This document shows, in pieces, positions 53,289 through 62,525 of a DNA stretch of 64,000 nucleotides. The stretch is from Anaerolineaceae bacterium UBA4775 (lineage in GTDB: Bacteria > Chloroflexota > Anaerolineae > Anaerolineales > Anaerolineaceae), in the NCBI GenBank assembly GCA_002403205.1, contig DHHJ01000033.1, positions 1-64,000 of the forward strand, written 5' to 3'. Both the position numbers and the translations under genes were made by a program. The notes beneath the pieces are model-generated. The model searched no databases. It had not been told where the DNA came from and was given only the letters and a program-made list of their open reading frames with translations. Position 1 is the first letter of the stretch, and the number at the start of each line of letters is the position of its first letter.

Positions 53289-54599
53289 ATGCGAGCAGTT
53301 GAGATCATTGAAAAAAAGCGGGACGGGCTCGAACTCACCCAGCCTGAGATCGAGTTTTTCGTCCAGGGCTACGCTCTTGGGGATATCCCGGATTACCAGG
53401 CATCAGCATGGGCGATGGCAGTATTGCTGAACGGGATGAGCGCAGAGGAGACGACTTTCCTGACCCTGGCCATGGCAGACAGCGGCGAGAAACTGGACCT
53501 GAGCGGTGTGGTCGATATTGCCGTTGATAAGCACTCATCGGGCGGGGTGGGTGATAAGACCTCTATCGCCGTGGTGCCCCTGGTGCGCGCTTGCGGTCTA
53601 CCTGTCGGGAAGATGTCTGGCCGCGGCTTGGGCTTCAGCGGCGGGACTTTGGATAAGCTGGAATCTATTCCCGGTTTTAGGACTGACCTGACCAAAGATG
53701 AATTCCTCAGCCAGCTGGGGTCGCTGGGTATGGTGCTCTCAGGCCAGAGTGTTGATCTGGCCCCCGCTGACGGTAAACTGTACGCCTTGCGCGATGTGAC
53801 CGGCACGGTGCAATCCATCCCCCTGATTGCCTCTTCGATCATGAGCAAGAAGATCGCAGCAGGTGCGCAAGCGATCCTCCTTGATGTTAAAACCGGTAAT
53901 GGCGCCTTTATGACCACTTTGGAAGAGGCGCGGAAACTGGCTTCGTTAATGGTCTCGATTGGGGCCTTGAGCGGTCGAAGTGTGACCGCCATCCTTTCGG
54001 ATATGAATCAACCCCTGGGCGAGGCCGTTGGGAATGCCCTGGAGATGAAGGAAGCCATTCACACCTTAATGGGTAGAGGTCCAGCCGACTTTGTGGAGCA
54101 TTGTCTGGAAATTACCGGTCAGATGCTGGTATTGGGCCACCGGGCAGATACCATTGCCGAAGGCCGCAAAATGGCCGAAGGAGCGCTCGAAACTGGCAGT
54201 GGATTGGAATACTTGAAAAAACTGGTTGAAGCGCAGGGGGGAGATGTTGCGGTGGTCGATCACCCAGACAGGCTGGCAGAAGCGCCAATTAAAGCGGTGA
54301 TCGAAGCGCCGCAATCCGGCTATGTTCACGAAGTGAATGCCCGCCAGGTGGGAGAAACGGCGGTAGTGTTGGGTGCCGGTCGCTCGAAAAAGGGTGATGA
54401 GATCGACCCAGCTGTTGGCATATCCGTGATGGTCAAAGTCGGGGATCGGGTTGAGGACGGCCAGCCGCTGTTTGTGGTGCATGCCCGAGAAGAATCAACC
54501 CTCTCGTATGCCCGGTCACGATTATCCGGAGCGACCAAGATTTTTGATAAAGCCTGTGAGCCGTTGCCGTTATTTTACGGCCTGGTCAACTCAGACTGA
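53289..54599 (+). CDS. deoA: Pyrimidine-nucleoside (thymidine) phosphorylase
   Basis: Phosphorolyses thymidine, deoxyuridine or uridine to base and sugar-1-phosphate. 436 residues: helical N-terminal part, phosphate-binding VDKHSSGGVGDKTS, GRGLGFSGGTLDKLESIPG, and a C-terminal domain with the YVHEVNARQVG stretch. GGAGG lies five bases upstream of ATG 53289; the ATG at 53277 would put that site inside the gene. A TAGAAT (53267-53272) may be the -10. Whether it prefers thymidine (deoA) or all pyrimidines (pdp) cannot be decided by eye. Confidence 0.93.
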   Translation: MRAVEIIEKKRDGLELTQPEIEFFVQGYALGDIPDYQASAWAMAVLLNGMSAEETTFLTLAMADSGEKLDLSGVVDIAVDKHSSGGVGDKTSIAVVPLVRACGLPVGKMSGRGLGFSGGTLDKLESIPGFRTDLTKDEFLSQLGSLGMVLSGQSVDLAPADGKLYALRDVTGTVQSIPLIASSIMSKKIAAGAQAILLDVKTGNGAFMTTLEEARKLASLMVSIGALSGRSVTAILSDMNQPLGEAVGNALEMKEAIHTLMGRGPADFVEHCLEITGQMLVLGHRADTIAEGRKMAEGALETGSGLEYLKKLVEAQGGDVAVVDHPDRLAEAPIKAVIEAPQSGYVHEVNARQVGETAVVLGAGRSKKGDEIDPAVGISVMVKVGDRVEDGQPLFVVHAREESTLSYARSRLSGATKIFDKACEPLPLFYGLVNSD

Positions 54600-54894
54600 A
54601 TTGCAACAACCTTCACTAAAACTGATCTTTTACGGATGCGAAACCTGTTGAGCGCGGCTCAGCGCATGATGATTGTGCATTTAAATCCCAAAAAACCTGT
54701 TAGGCGCATTCTGATGCGTGACGGTCTGATTCTCGACTATGGGGGATGACGATCACACCTGTTCAGACCTGCATGAGAGAGTGGCTCGGCCTTTACACCA
54801 GGTGGCAAGTGTGGTGTGGGTGAGCGAGCAAAGCGGAAATTAATCGGCAATCCGTCATGACTTTATTGGTGAGGGGGTTTAGGAAATTTTTACC
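54600..54894. other. Non-coding stretch after the phosphorylase
   Basis: About 295 bases with no gene, no clear terminator and no repeat that I recognise. Confidence 0.5.
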
Positions 54895-54954
54895 TAATCT
54901 CATATTTTTGAGATTAAATTCCTTGTTTTCAAAGCGAGAGTTTTATTATATAAT
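54895..54954 (+). promoter_or_regulatory. Operator-like palindrome and promoter of the Fe-S regulator-like gene
   Basis: Perfect inverted repeat TAATCTCA (54895-54902), six-base spacer, TGAGATTA (54909-54916). It lies 32 bases ahead of a TATAAT (54949-54954), just upstream of a possible -35 TTTCAA (54927-54932). The 8-6-8 symmetry and position suit a dimeric winged-helix repressor, possibly the downstream gene product itself. Confidence 0.5.
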
Positions 54955-54998
54955 ATTAATGTATAGGTTAGTTGTGTCACTCAGGAGGCGTGAAACAG

Positions 54999-56057
54999 AT
55001 GAACTCAGCTTACTATGCATTGGCAAAACACCTTGATTCCTATCCACATGGCTTCCCTGCAACCAAGAGCGGCATCGAATTAAAGCTCTTGGCCTATTTA
55101 TTCACGCCCGAAGAAGCGCAATTGGCTTTGAGCATGAACCTGCAATATCGACCCCTGACAGAAATTTCTATTAGGTCAGGCATTTCCCGCCATGCGTGCC
55201 AAACCCTGGTCTTGAACATGGCGAAGAAGGGGCTGGTCAACCTGCGGAGCGGACCGGATGGACCAGAACTCAGCTTGCCGCCCTTTATTGTGGGGTTTTA
55301 TGAAAACCAGGTCTTAACCATGGACGAGACCTTTGCACAACTATTTGAGCAATATTACCAGGAAGCATTGTATGAAATCACTGCTGAACAGCCTCAATTC
55401 CACCGGATCGTGCCGGTTAACGTTTCTATAAATTCCGGTGTGGAGATTTTGCCAGAGGAGAATGTTGCATCATTGCTATCACAGAAACAGGCTTGGGCGG
55501 TATTGGATTGCATATGCCGCAAGCAACAAGCGCTGATCGGTCAGGGCTGCGATCATCCTGTGCGGGTATGCTTGGCCATGAGCGATACGCCCGGCATTTT
55601 TGAGGGGATTCCCGATATGGAAGCTTTAGACCTGGATGGGGCCCTTCAGGTGCTTGATCAGGCCGCTAAAAGTGGGCTGGTTCACACGGTATCGAACCAA
55701 AAAAGAGATATCGGCTATATTTGCAGCTGCTGCACTTGCAGTTGTGGATTGCTGAGGGGCATCGCTGATGCGCATATGGCCAATATTGTCGCCAAGTCGT
55801 CATATTTTGCTGTTGTTGATGAAAGTTTATGTGTCGGGTGCGAAGATTGCGAGGCGTATTGCCAGTTCGATGCTATCAAGGTGGAGGAAACTGCCACCAT
55901 TAATAAGAATTCCTGTGTAGGCTGTGGGGTGTGCGTGCGGATTTGTCCTGAAGGAGCGATCACATTAATGAAAAGACCTGCCAAAGAGGTCAAACAGATA
56001 CCAGAAAGTGTGGACGAGTGGTTGGTTTTACGCCGACAGGCGCGCAAGAAGGCATGA
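54999..56057 (+). CDS. Winged-helix/4Fe-4S ferredoxin-domain protein
   Basis: 352 residues. The N-terminal 80 residues read as a winged-helix DNA-binding or structural domain (TEISIRSGISRHACQTLVLNMAKKGLV). A middle region has conserved cysteines (LDCICRKQQALIGQGCDHPVRVC, then YICSCCTCSCGLLRG). A C-terminal two-cluster ferredoxin follows (CVGCEDCEAYC and CVGCGVCVRIC, each followed by P or F). Such proteins are common in anaerobes; a redox-sensing regulator or electron-transfer role is possible. AGGAGG precedes ATG 54999; the frame begins earlier at a GTG without support. The upstream palindrome fits autoregulation. Confidence 0.82.
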   Translation: MNSAYYALAKHLDSYPHGFPATKSGIELKLLAYLFTPEEAQLALSMNLQYRPLTEISIRSGISRHACQTLVLNMAKKGLVNLRSGPDGPELSLPPFIVGFYENQVLTMDETFAQLFEQYYQEALYEITAEQPQFHRIVPVNVSINSGVEILPEENVASLLSQKQAWAVLDCICRKQQALIGQGCDHPVRVCLAMSDTPGIFEGIPDMEALDLDGALQVLDQAAKSGLVHTVSNQKRDIGYICSCCTCSCGLLRGIADAHMANIVAKSSYFAVVDESLCVGCEDCEAYCQFDAIKVEETATINKNSCVGCGVCVRICPEGAITLMKRPAKEVKQIPESVDEWLVLRRQARKKA

Positions 56058-56188
56058 TCTTGCTTTAGAAAGACCGCTACAAGGGTTTACGGCTGAATGC
56101 AAATCATCCCGAAACCAAAAAGAAGGTTAGTAGATCCAGACCAGATGAATATTGGGGGAGTTGAGGGGTAAGGCTGTTGCTTGCGCAA

Positions 56189-56226
56189 ACAGGGTTCTTA
56201 TTGAGAACTCTGTTTTACTTTTTTGC
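56189..56226 (+). terminator. Terminator of the Fe-S protein gene
   Basis: ACAGGGTTCT (56189-56198) with AGAACTCTGT (56204-56213), five-base loop, followed by a T-rich tail with a T6 run. Confidence 0.85.
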
Positions 56227-56317
56227 TGGTTTTTTCCGGACTAAATTGCAGCAAACGCTTCGGGTGAGGTTTGCTATCGAGTAGAATAAATATAAACTGT
56301 AAATCATTGGAGGAAGT

Positions 56318-57724
56318 ATGCAAAAAGCAAAGTTTGCCATGGTTGGCTTGGGCGTAATGGGTCAGAACCTGGCCTTGAATGTTGCCAACAAGGGATATCC
56401 TGTGGCAGTTTACAACCGCACAGAGGAAAAAACGAGAGAATTTCTCGCTGGGCCAGCCAAAGGAAAAGCCATTACAGGTGCATATAGCTACCCTGAACTG
56501 GCTGAAATGCTGGAGCAGCCCCGCAGGATCATGATGATGGTCAAGGCTGGGCCGGCGGTTGACGCTGTGATTGCGGATATCAAGCCGCACCTTGACCCCG
56601 GGGATATTCTCATCGATGGCGGCAACTCGTTATATGAGGACACCGAACGCCGCACTGCTGAATTGGAAGCGGAAGGTTTGCTGTTCATTGGCACCGGGAT
56701 TTCCGGTGGTGAGGAAGGTGCTTTAAATGGCCCCAGCATTATGCCCGGGGGCAGCCGTGAAGGTTGGGAAGCCTTGCAGGGCATCTTGACTGCAGCTGCA
56801 GCCAAGGCCTGGGATGGTGAGCCTTGCGTGGATTACATGGGGCCGGGCGGTGCAGGCCATTACGTCAAAATGGTGCACAACGGGATTGAATATGCGATCA
56901 TGCAGCTGATCGCCGAAGTGTATGATGTGCTCTCAAGAGGGTTGGGCATGGGGGCAGACGAATTGGGTGACCTGTTTGGGGCATGGAATGAAGGTGATCT
57001 CGCCTCTTACCTGATGGAAATCACCGCAGACATTTTCAAGAAACAGGATGAAGACACAGGCCGTCCTCTGGTTGACTTGATCCTTGATGAAGCCAAGCAA
57101 AAAGGTACCGGAAAATGGACCAGCCAGAACGCGTTTGATCTGGGGGCTGCAACTCACACCATCAACGCCGCCGTGACCAGCCGGATCATCTCAGGGATGA
57201 AGGAACAACGTCTTGCGGCCAGCGACCTGATCAATGGCCCGCAGCCGAATTTTTCTGGTGACCGTGAGACGCTGATCTCTGCTGCCCAGGAAGCCTTATA
57301 TGCCAGTGTCATCATTGCATATGCACAAGGGTTTGATCTGATGCAAATCGCCTCCGGTGAATATCACTATGCCCTTGATATGAAGAAAATCGCCAAGATC
57401 TGGCGTGCAGGCTGTATCATCCGCGCAGATCTGCTGGAAGATATCATGCGCGCCTTTGACCGTGATCAGGCATTGGCAAACTTGCTGCTGGACGAACATT
57501 TCCGGGAGGCAGTAGTCCCGCGACAGGGTGCCCTGCGGTATCTGTTGACCCATGCCATGGGGATGGGCATACCGGTGCTTAGTCTTAGCTCTGCCCTGGC
57601 ATATTTTGACGCCTTCCGATCGGCTCGCCTGCCGGCTAATCTGACCCAGGCCCAAAGGGATTATTTTGGGGCGCACACTTACCGGCGAGTGGATAAGGAG
57701 GGGTCTTTTCACACGGACTGGTAG
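56318..57724 (+). CDS. gnd: 6-phosphogluconate dehydrogenase (decarboxylating)
   Basis: Oxidative pentose-phosphate pathway enzyme making ribulose 5-phosphate, CO2 and NADPH. 468 residues: MVGLGVMGQNLALNVANKGY with a following NRT that favours NADP, IDGGNSLYEDTERR, GTGISGGEEGALNGPSIMPGG, and the catalytic KMVHNGIEYAIMQLIAE (Lys and Glu). Full length, normal C-terminus (FGAHTYRRVDKEGSFHTDW). GGAGGAAG lies before the ATG. Monocistronic. Confidence 0.97.
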   Translation: MQKAKFAMVGLGVMGQNLALNVANKGYPVAVYNRTEEKTREFLAGPAKGKAITGAYSYPELAEMLEQPRRIMMMVKAGPAVDAVIADIKPHLDPGDILIDGGNSLYEDTERRTAELEAEGLLFIGTGISGGEEGALNGPSIMPGGSREGWEALQGILTAAAAKAWDGEPCVDYMGPGGAGHYVKMVHNGIEYAIMQLIAEVYDVLSRGLGMGADELGDLFGAWNEGDLASYLMEITADIFKKQDEDTGRPLVDLILDEAKQKGTGKWTSQNAFDLGAATHTINAAVTSRIISGMKEQRLAASDLINGPQPNFSGDRETLISAAQEALYASVIIAYAQGFDLMQIASGEYHYALDMKKIAKIWRAGCIIRADLLEDIMRAFDRDQALANLLLDEHFREAVVPRQGALRYLLTHAMGMGIPVLSLSSALAYFDAFRSARLPANLTQAQRDYFGAHTYRRVDKEGSFHTDW

Positions 57725-57758
57725 CTGGTACCTGCCCAGTGTTTGGACATTAGATTGA

Positions 57759-57789
57759 TCCCACAGAAGATCCCTTCTGTGGGGTTTTT
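57759..57789 (+). terminator. Terminator of gnd
   Basis: CCCACAGAAG (57759-57768), loop ATCC, CTTCTGTGGG (57773-57782), then G and T6. Confidence 0.92.
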
Positions 57790-57953
57790 TATACCAGGTA
57801 AAGCATGGTGAATTGTTTGCCATCCGGAAGCAATCAGGGGGCGGCCAAGATGTCTATAGGGGAAATTTATGCTTGCATTTTAAATCTTTGGGGTCATTAG
57901 GGGGCATGTTCGCAGGGGTAACCCAATCATTAATCTAAAAGGCCTTTGTGGCG

Positions 57954-58030
57954 TTAACAATTAACAATCGTTCATCAAAAGTTAATTTGGGCTTGCTGTT
58001 TTGTTAAATCGCATCTGATATCCTTTATAT
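57954..58030 (+). promoter_or_regulatory. Pho-box-like region and promoter of pstSCAB
   Basis: TTAACA occurs at 57954 and 57961, TTAATT at 57982 and TTAAAT at 58004. The last three are 21-22 bases apart (two helical turns), with a TTCATC near the midpoint, similar to the TT-A-ACA direct repeats bound by PhoP/PhoB. A TTGTTA (58001-58006) with TTATAT (58025-58030) 18 bases later is a possible promoter. The stretch 57790-57953 holds no gene. Confidence 0.5.
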
Positions 58031-58070
58031 GTCGGACAAATTCAATGTTCATTCTCAAAAAGGAGAAAAA

Positions 58071-59138
58071 ATGCGTCGTAAATTGTTTGTTATACCAAGC
58101 CTCGTTATCATGATGTCCATGCTGTTTGCAGCGTGCGCACCGCAGTCGAACGTGGTCACAAATGAAGTGGAAAGTGATGTAGAAGTAGTGGTTGAAGAAC
58201 CTGTGGTTGAAGAAGCTGAGGTTGAAGAAGCCGAGGTTGAACAACCTGAAGTCGATGAAGCTCAGTCTGGTACCATGCTTCCTGAGGTCAACCCCCTGGA
58301 GCTCACGGGAAATGTCATCACCGCTGGCAGTTCCACGGTATTTCCACTGGCTGAGCGCATGGCCGAGCGTTTTGAAGACGAAGGCTTTGTCGGCAATGTC
58401 ACCATTGACAGCATTGGCTCTGGTGCCGGCTATGAGCGCTTCTGTGTAGCAGGAGAGACAGACATAGCCAACGCCAGCCGCCCGATCAAGGACGAGGAAA
58501 TCGCCAGCTGTGAAGCAATTGGCCGCACACCGATTGAATTTCGAATCGGCACTGATGCGCTGGCTGTGGTTGTCAGCCAGGAGAACGACTTCCTGACCGA
58601 TGTGACCATGGAAGACCTTGCGATGATCTTCGGTGAAGGCTACGTGACCTGGGCTGACGTGAACCCCGAATGGCCGAACGAAACCATCCTCCGCTATATT
58701 CCTGGCACCGACAGCGGCACCTTCGATTTCTTTGTGGAAGAAGTCTTCGATAAGAACAACGAGCCGCACTTGCTGGCCAGCAATACGCAGTTGAGCGAAG
58801 ATGACAACGTGCTGGTGCAGGGTATTCTCGGCAGCCCCTTTGCGGTCGGTTATTTTGGGTATGCTTACTATGCAGAAAATCGGGACACCTTGAGGATTTT
58901 AGCGATTGGTGGTGTTGAAGCAATCCAGGAAAACGTTGATAACAATAACTACCCGCTTTCCCGTCCCTTGTTCATGTATTCTGATGCTCGCATCATGCAG
59001 CAAAAACCGCAGGTGGCCGGATACCTGAATTTTGTGCTGACTTACGTGAATGAAGAAATAGTCGATGTGGGTTACTTCCCCGCAAATGAAGCAGCACTGA
59101 ATAACGCCCGCCAGGCATGGCTGGATGCGATGAAATAA
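58071..59138 (+). CDS. pstS: Phosphate ABC transporter, substrate-binding lipoprotein
   Basis: 355 residues. Signal peptide with lipobox FAAC (Cys near 22), then a Glu/Val-rich linker (about 35-65), then the PstS fold: ITAGSSTVFPLAERMAERF, DSIGSGAGYERFC and ANASRPIKDEE hold the phosphate-binding Ser/Thr/Arg residues. AAAAGGAG precedes ATG 58071; the ATG at 58029 would put the signal peptide too far in. First gene of pstSCAB, probably induced by phosphate limitation. Confidence 0.95.
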   Translation: MRRKLFVIPSLVIMMSMLFAACAPQSNVVTNEVESDVEVVVEEPVVEEAEVEEAEVEQPEVDEAQSGTMLPEVNPLELTGNVITAGSSTVFPLAERMAERFEDEGFVGNVTIDSIGSGAGYERFCVAGETDIANASRPIKDEEIASCEAIGRTPIEFRIGTDALAVVVSQENDFLTDVTMEDLAMIFGEGYVTWADVNPEWPNETILRYIPGTDSGTFDFFVEEVFDKNNEPHLLASNTQLSEDDNVLVQGILGSPFAVGYFGYAYYAENRDTLRILAIGGVEAIQENVDNNNYPLSRPLFMYSDARIMQQKPQVAGYLNFVLTYVNEEIVDVGYFPANEAALNNARQAWLDAMK

Positions 59139-59204
59139 CCTGGCATTGGCCAAGACGAAGAAAATAACCGATTGAATAATTAAGCAAGATATACCCGGAA
59201 TATA

Positions 59205-59240
59205 AATGGTGACCAGCAAGAAGAATCATGCTGGTCACCA
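59205..59240 (+). other. Long intercistronic hairpin between pstS and pstC
   Basis: A perfect 13-bp stem (59205-59217 with 59228-59240), ten-base loop, no T-tract. Probably an mRNA-stabilising or attenuating element that lets pstS be made in excess of the permease genes, as is common in pst operons. Confidence 0.65.
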
Positions 59241-59317
59241 TGTAACATGCGATAAGAAATGGTTCGTAATGATCAAATCTAGAATTAATTCACAAGTTTA
59301 ATGGTGCGAGTTTCATA

Positions 59318-60445
59318 ATGAATCTTAAGAAGAGAAGACGAGTTGGGGAATCCATCATTCACGGTTTTTTGATCCTCTCCAGTGTCATTTCAATTTTCAT
59401 CACGGTTGGCATTATTTTCGAGCTTGGTACTGAATCCATGCTTTTTTTTACTCGCAAGCAATGGGAAAGAACCAATAAAGAGGTTGTTCAAAATGTAGAA
59501 CTTGCCTCCACATCGTTTTTTGTGAGTGAATCTGGCGCTACCCTAAGAGCGGGTGACCTGATCCGCCTGAGAGATGAAGAAATGCGGGTGGTTGAAATCC
59601 AGGGCGGGCTTCTGGTTGTTGAACGCGGTGCAGAGGGCACTGAACCCATTTTTCACAGCGAAGGAACCGCGATTGAAAAAGCCACCCAGGTGACCCTGCT
59701 TGAATTCTTTGGAAAAACTGAATGGAATCCACAAATCGGGCGGTTCGGGATTTGGGCTTTGGTGAATTCAACATTGATGACGAGCCTGATCGCCCTGGTT
59801 GTTGCCCTTCCGATCGGTTTATGCGTGGCCATATTCTTGAGCGAATATGCCAGCCAACGATTTCGCAGCATATTGAAGCCAATCCTGGAGGTTTTGGCGG
59901 GTGTGCCCACTGTTGTTTACGGTTACTTTGCCCTGACTTTTATGACGCCTTTGCTGCAGGCAATCTTAGGTAAAAATGTTGTCGGCATTTACAACACGGC
60001 TTCAGCGGGCATTGTGATCGGCATCCTGATCATCCCGCTGGTGAGCTCAATGAGTGAGGATGCCCTTAGTGCGGTGCCTAATGCCTTGCGAGAGGCAGCC
60101 TATGGGTTGGGTGCGACCAAGTTCGAAACGGCTTTGCAGGTTGTGGTACCTGCAGCCTTTTCGGGGATCGCGGCAGCTTTTATTGTCGCCACCTCACGTG
60201 CGATCGGTGAAACGATGATTGTGGCCATTGCGGCTGGAGCAGGGCCTAATTTCACCTTTAATCCCTTTGAAGCAGCCGAGACCATGACCGGCCATATCGT
60301 TCGCATCAGCGGGGGAGACCTCAGTTATAACTCGCTGGATTACAACAGTATTTTTGCCATCGGCCTGCTGTTGTTCTTCATGACCCTTATTCTCAACATT
60401 ATCAGTCAAAAGATCGTAAAGAAATTCAGGGAGGTTTATCAATGA
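59318..60445 (+). CDS. pstC: Phosphate ABC transporter permease PstC, with an exported insertion
   Basis: 375 residues. The permease core is normal (VALPIGLCVAIFLSEYA, the EAA loop EDALSAVPNALREAAYGLGATKFET, ATSRAIGETMIVAIAAG). Between the first helix (about 17-40) and the second (about 143) lies an insertion of about 80 residues containing GDLIRLRDEEMRVVEIQ and VVERGAEGTEP, which is not part of ordinary PstC. Weak ribosome site. Overlaps pstA by ATGA. Confidence 0.93.
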   Translation: MNLKKRRRVGESIIHGFLILSSVISIFITVGIIFELGTESMLFFTRKQWERTNKEVVQNVELASTSFFVSESGATLRAGDLIRLRDEEMRVVEIQGGLLVVERGAEGTEPIFHSEGTAIEKATQVTLLEFFGKTEWNPQIGRFGIWALVNSTLMTSLIALVVALPIGLCVAIFLSEYASQRFRSILKPILEVLAGVPTVVYGYFALTFMTPLLQAILGKNVVGIYNTASAGIVIGILIIPLVSSMSEDALSAVPNALREAAYGLGATKFETALQVVVPAAFSGIAAAFIVATSRAIGETMIVAIAAGAGPNFTFNPFEAAETMTGHIVRISGGDLSYNSLDYNSIFAIGLLLFFMTLILNIISQKIVKKFREVYQ

Positions 60446-61719
60446 GTGTGACACCGGATGAAGCACTCTCCGTTTCCCCAGCAGATGCGCATGAGATCTC
60501 TGCTGAAGCGGCGAAATTATCCCGAAGGCATTTTGTCGGGAAAGTATGGCAGGTGATATTCGCCTCTTCGACACTGGTTGGGATTGTTGCACTGACAACA
60601 TTATTGCTTAACATTGTAAACAGCGCCTTCGGTTATGTTGCTGTGGAAAATACAGTACAACCTGAACACTTGGCGATCAACGGTGTTCCAATTGAGCGAA
60701 TGCCCAAGGAAGACCTGGTTGCCGTGCTTGAAAGTCATGTATCGGCTGGACTTATGCGCCGTTTTGAGAATGAAATTCCCTGGGAGGAAAGGACTCGCGA
60801 AGATGTGTACAATCTCGTACTGGAGCGGGTGGTTGACCCAAAACCGGTTGCTCAGTGGTCTTTATACGAATCCCTGTTTACAGTTGATGCCATCCGGCAG
60901 GAGATGGTGGAAAGATACCCTGAAGCAGACCTGATCTTTAAAAGCTGGGTTACCCCGAGCTTTATCACTTCTCCGCAATCTTCCAATGCGTTCAATGCCG
61001 GTGTTCGAACGGCAATCCTGGGTTCGCTGTGGACAATTTCAATTGCGATTATTTTCTCATTCCCGATCGGTGTTGGCGCAGCAATCTACTTGCAGGAGTA
61101 CGCTAAGGACAACCTCATCAACCGGATCATCACGCTGAATATCAACAATCTTGCCGGTGTTCCATCAATCATTTACGGGATACTCGGGTTGGCTTTATTT
61201 GTGCGCCTGCTTGGTCAGGTCACCAGCGGTGCCATCTTTGGATACACTGACCCGATGACAGCCAACGGCCGGACGATACTTTCTGCAGGCCTGACCCTGG
61301 GGTTGCTGATCTTGCCGCTCATTATCATCAATGCCCAGGAGGCGATCAAAGCTGTGCCTAATTCATTGCGCCAGGCAAGTTACGGGATCGGTGCTACACG
61401 CTGGCAGACGATTTGGCACCACGTGCTGCCCAGTGCGCTCCCGGGGATTTTAACGGGGACAATTCTGGCAATTTCCCGCGCGATCGGAGAAACCGCGCCA
61501 TTGGTGGTTGTGGGGGCATCAACCTTCATCACTTTTGACCCCGATGGTCCTTTCTCAAAATTCACCACCCTGCCCGTTCAGATTTACCAATGGACAGCAC
61601 GTCCACAAGATGTATTCCGCAATCTTGCTGCTGGAGGAATTATTGTGCTTTTATTGATGTTACTTTCGATGAATGCTATCGCAGTTTTATTGCGCAACAG
61701 ATATTCACGGAGGATTTAA
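60442..61719 (+). CDS. pstA: Phosphate ABC transporter permease PstA, with a large exported insertion
   Basis: 425 residues, about 130 more than usual. A cytoplasmic N-terminus and first helix (about 34-62) are followed by an extracytoplasmic region of about 110 residues (QPEHLAINGVPIERMPKEDLVAVLESH onwards, up to about 185), which has no known match to me. The standard permease then follows (AAIYLQEYAKDNLINRII, the EAA loop QEAIKAVPNSLRQASYGIGATRWQT, SRAIGETAPLVVVGA). pstB begins directly after its stop codon. Confidence 0.93.
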   Translation: MSVTPDEALSVSPADAHEISAEAAKLSRRHFVGKVWQVIFASSTLVGIVALTTLLLNIVNSAFGYVAVENTVQPEHLAINGVPIERMPKEDLVAVLESHVSAGLMRRFENEIPWEERTREDVYNLVLERVVDPKPVAQWSLYESLFTVDAIRQEMVERYPEADLIFKSWVTPSFITSPQSSNAFNAGVRTAILGSLWTISIAIIFSFPIGVGAAIYLQEYAKDNLINRIITLNINNLAGVPSIIYGILGLALFVRLLGQVTSGAIFGYTDPMTANGRTILSAGLTLGLLILPLIIINAQEAIKAVPNSLRQASYGIGATRWQTIWHHVLPSALPGILTGTILAISRAIGETAPLVVVGASTFITFDPDGPFSKFTTLPVQIYQWTARPQDVFRNLAAGGIIVLLLMLLSMNAIAVLLRNRYSRRI

Positions 61720-62517
61720 ATGGCCAGTTTGAACCCAGAATCTAGCAATGGCCGTTACGCAATTGAAGCCAAAGACCTGAATCTCTATTACGGAGATTTT
61801 CGCGCTGTAAAAGATACCAACATGAAGTTCGAACGGAATAAAATTACAGCCATCATCGGCCCATCAGGTTGCGGTAAAAGCACCGTTTTACGTGCATTTA
61901 ATCGGATGAATGAATTGATCCCGATCTATCACGCCACCGGGGAAGTCATTTTTAACGGGACCAATATCTATAATGACGATGTTGACCCGGTTGAGGTCAG
62001 AAGGCATATCGGGATGGTTTTCCAAAAACCGAACCCGTTTCCGAAGAGTATTTATGAAAACGTTGCCTGGGGTGTGCGTAAGGTGACAAACTACAAAGGC
62101 AAACTGGATGACATTGTGGAACAATCCCTCCGCCAGGCTGCTTTGTGGGACGAAGTGAAGGATATTTTGGATCAAAGCGGATTGGCTTTGTCGGGCGGGC
62201 AGCAGCAGCGCCTGTGCATCGCGCGCACTTTGGCGGTTAAACCCAATGTCGTCTTGATGGATGAACCTGCGTCCGCGCTGGACCCGATCGCTACGTTGCG
62301 CATCGAAGAGTTGATCCAGGAGTTGAAAAAGGACTACACGATCATCATCGTTACCCACAACATGCAGCAGGCCGCCCGAGCCTCGGATTACACAGCCTTT
62401 TTCAATATGGATGAAGACCGGGCCGGGTTCCTGGTGGAATATGACCGCACCACGAAGATGTTCACCAACCCGGAAAAACGCCTGACTGAAGATTATATCT
62501 CAGGGCGTTTCGGTTAA
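61720..62517 (+). CDS. pstB: Phosphate ABC transporter ATPase PstB
   Basis: 265 residues. Walker A GPSGCGKST, Q-loop GMVFQKPNPFPKSIYENVAWG, signature LSGGQQQRLCIARTLA, Walker B VVLMDEPASALDP and switch VTHNMQQAARASD. All family hallmarks present. It ends eight bases before the end of the convergent HAD gene, with no terminator between. No phoU follows, which is unusual for a pst operon. Confidence 0.97.
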   Translation: MASLNPESSNGRYAIEAKDLNLYYGDFRAVKDTNMKFERNKITAIIGPSGCGKSTVLRAFNRMNELIPIYHATGEVIFNGTNIYNDDVDPVEVRRHIGMVFQKPNPFPKSIYENVAWGVRKVTNYKGKLDDIVEQSLRQAALWDEVKDILDQSGLALSGGQQQRLCIARTLAVKPNVVLMDEPASALDPIATLRIEELIQELKKDYTIIIVTHNMQQAARASDYTAFFNMDEDRAGFLVEYDRTTKMFTNPEKRLTEDYISGRFG

Positions 62518-62525
62518 ATAATGAT

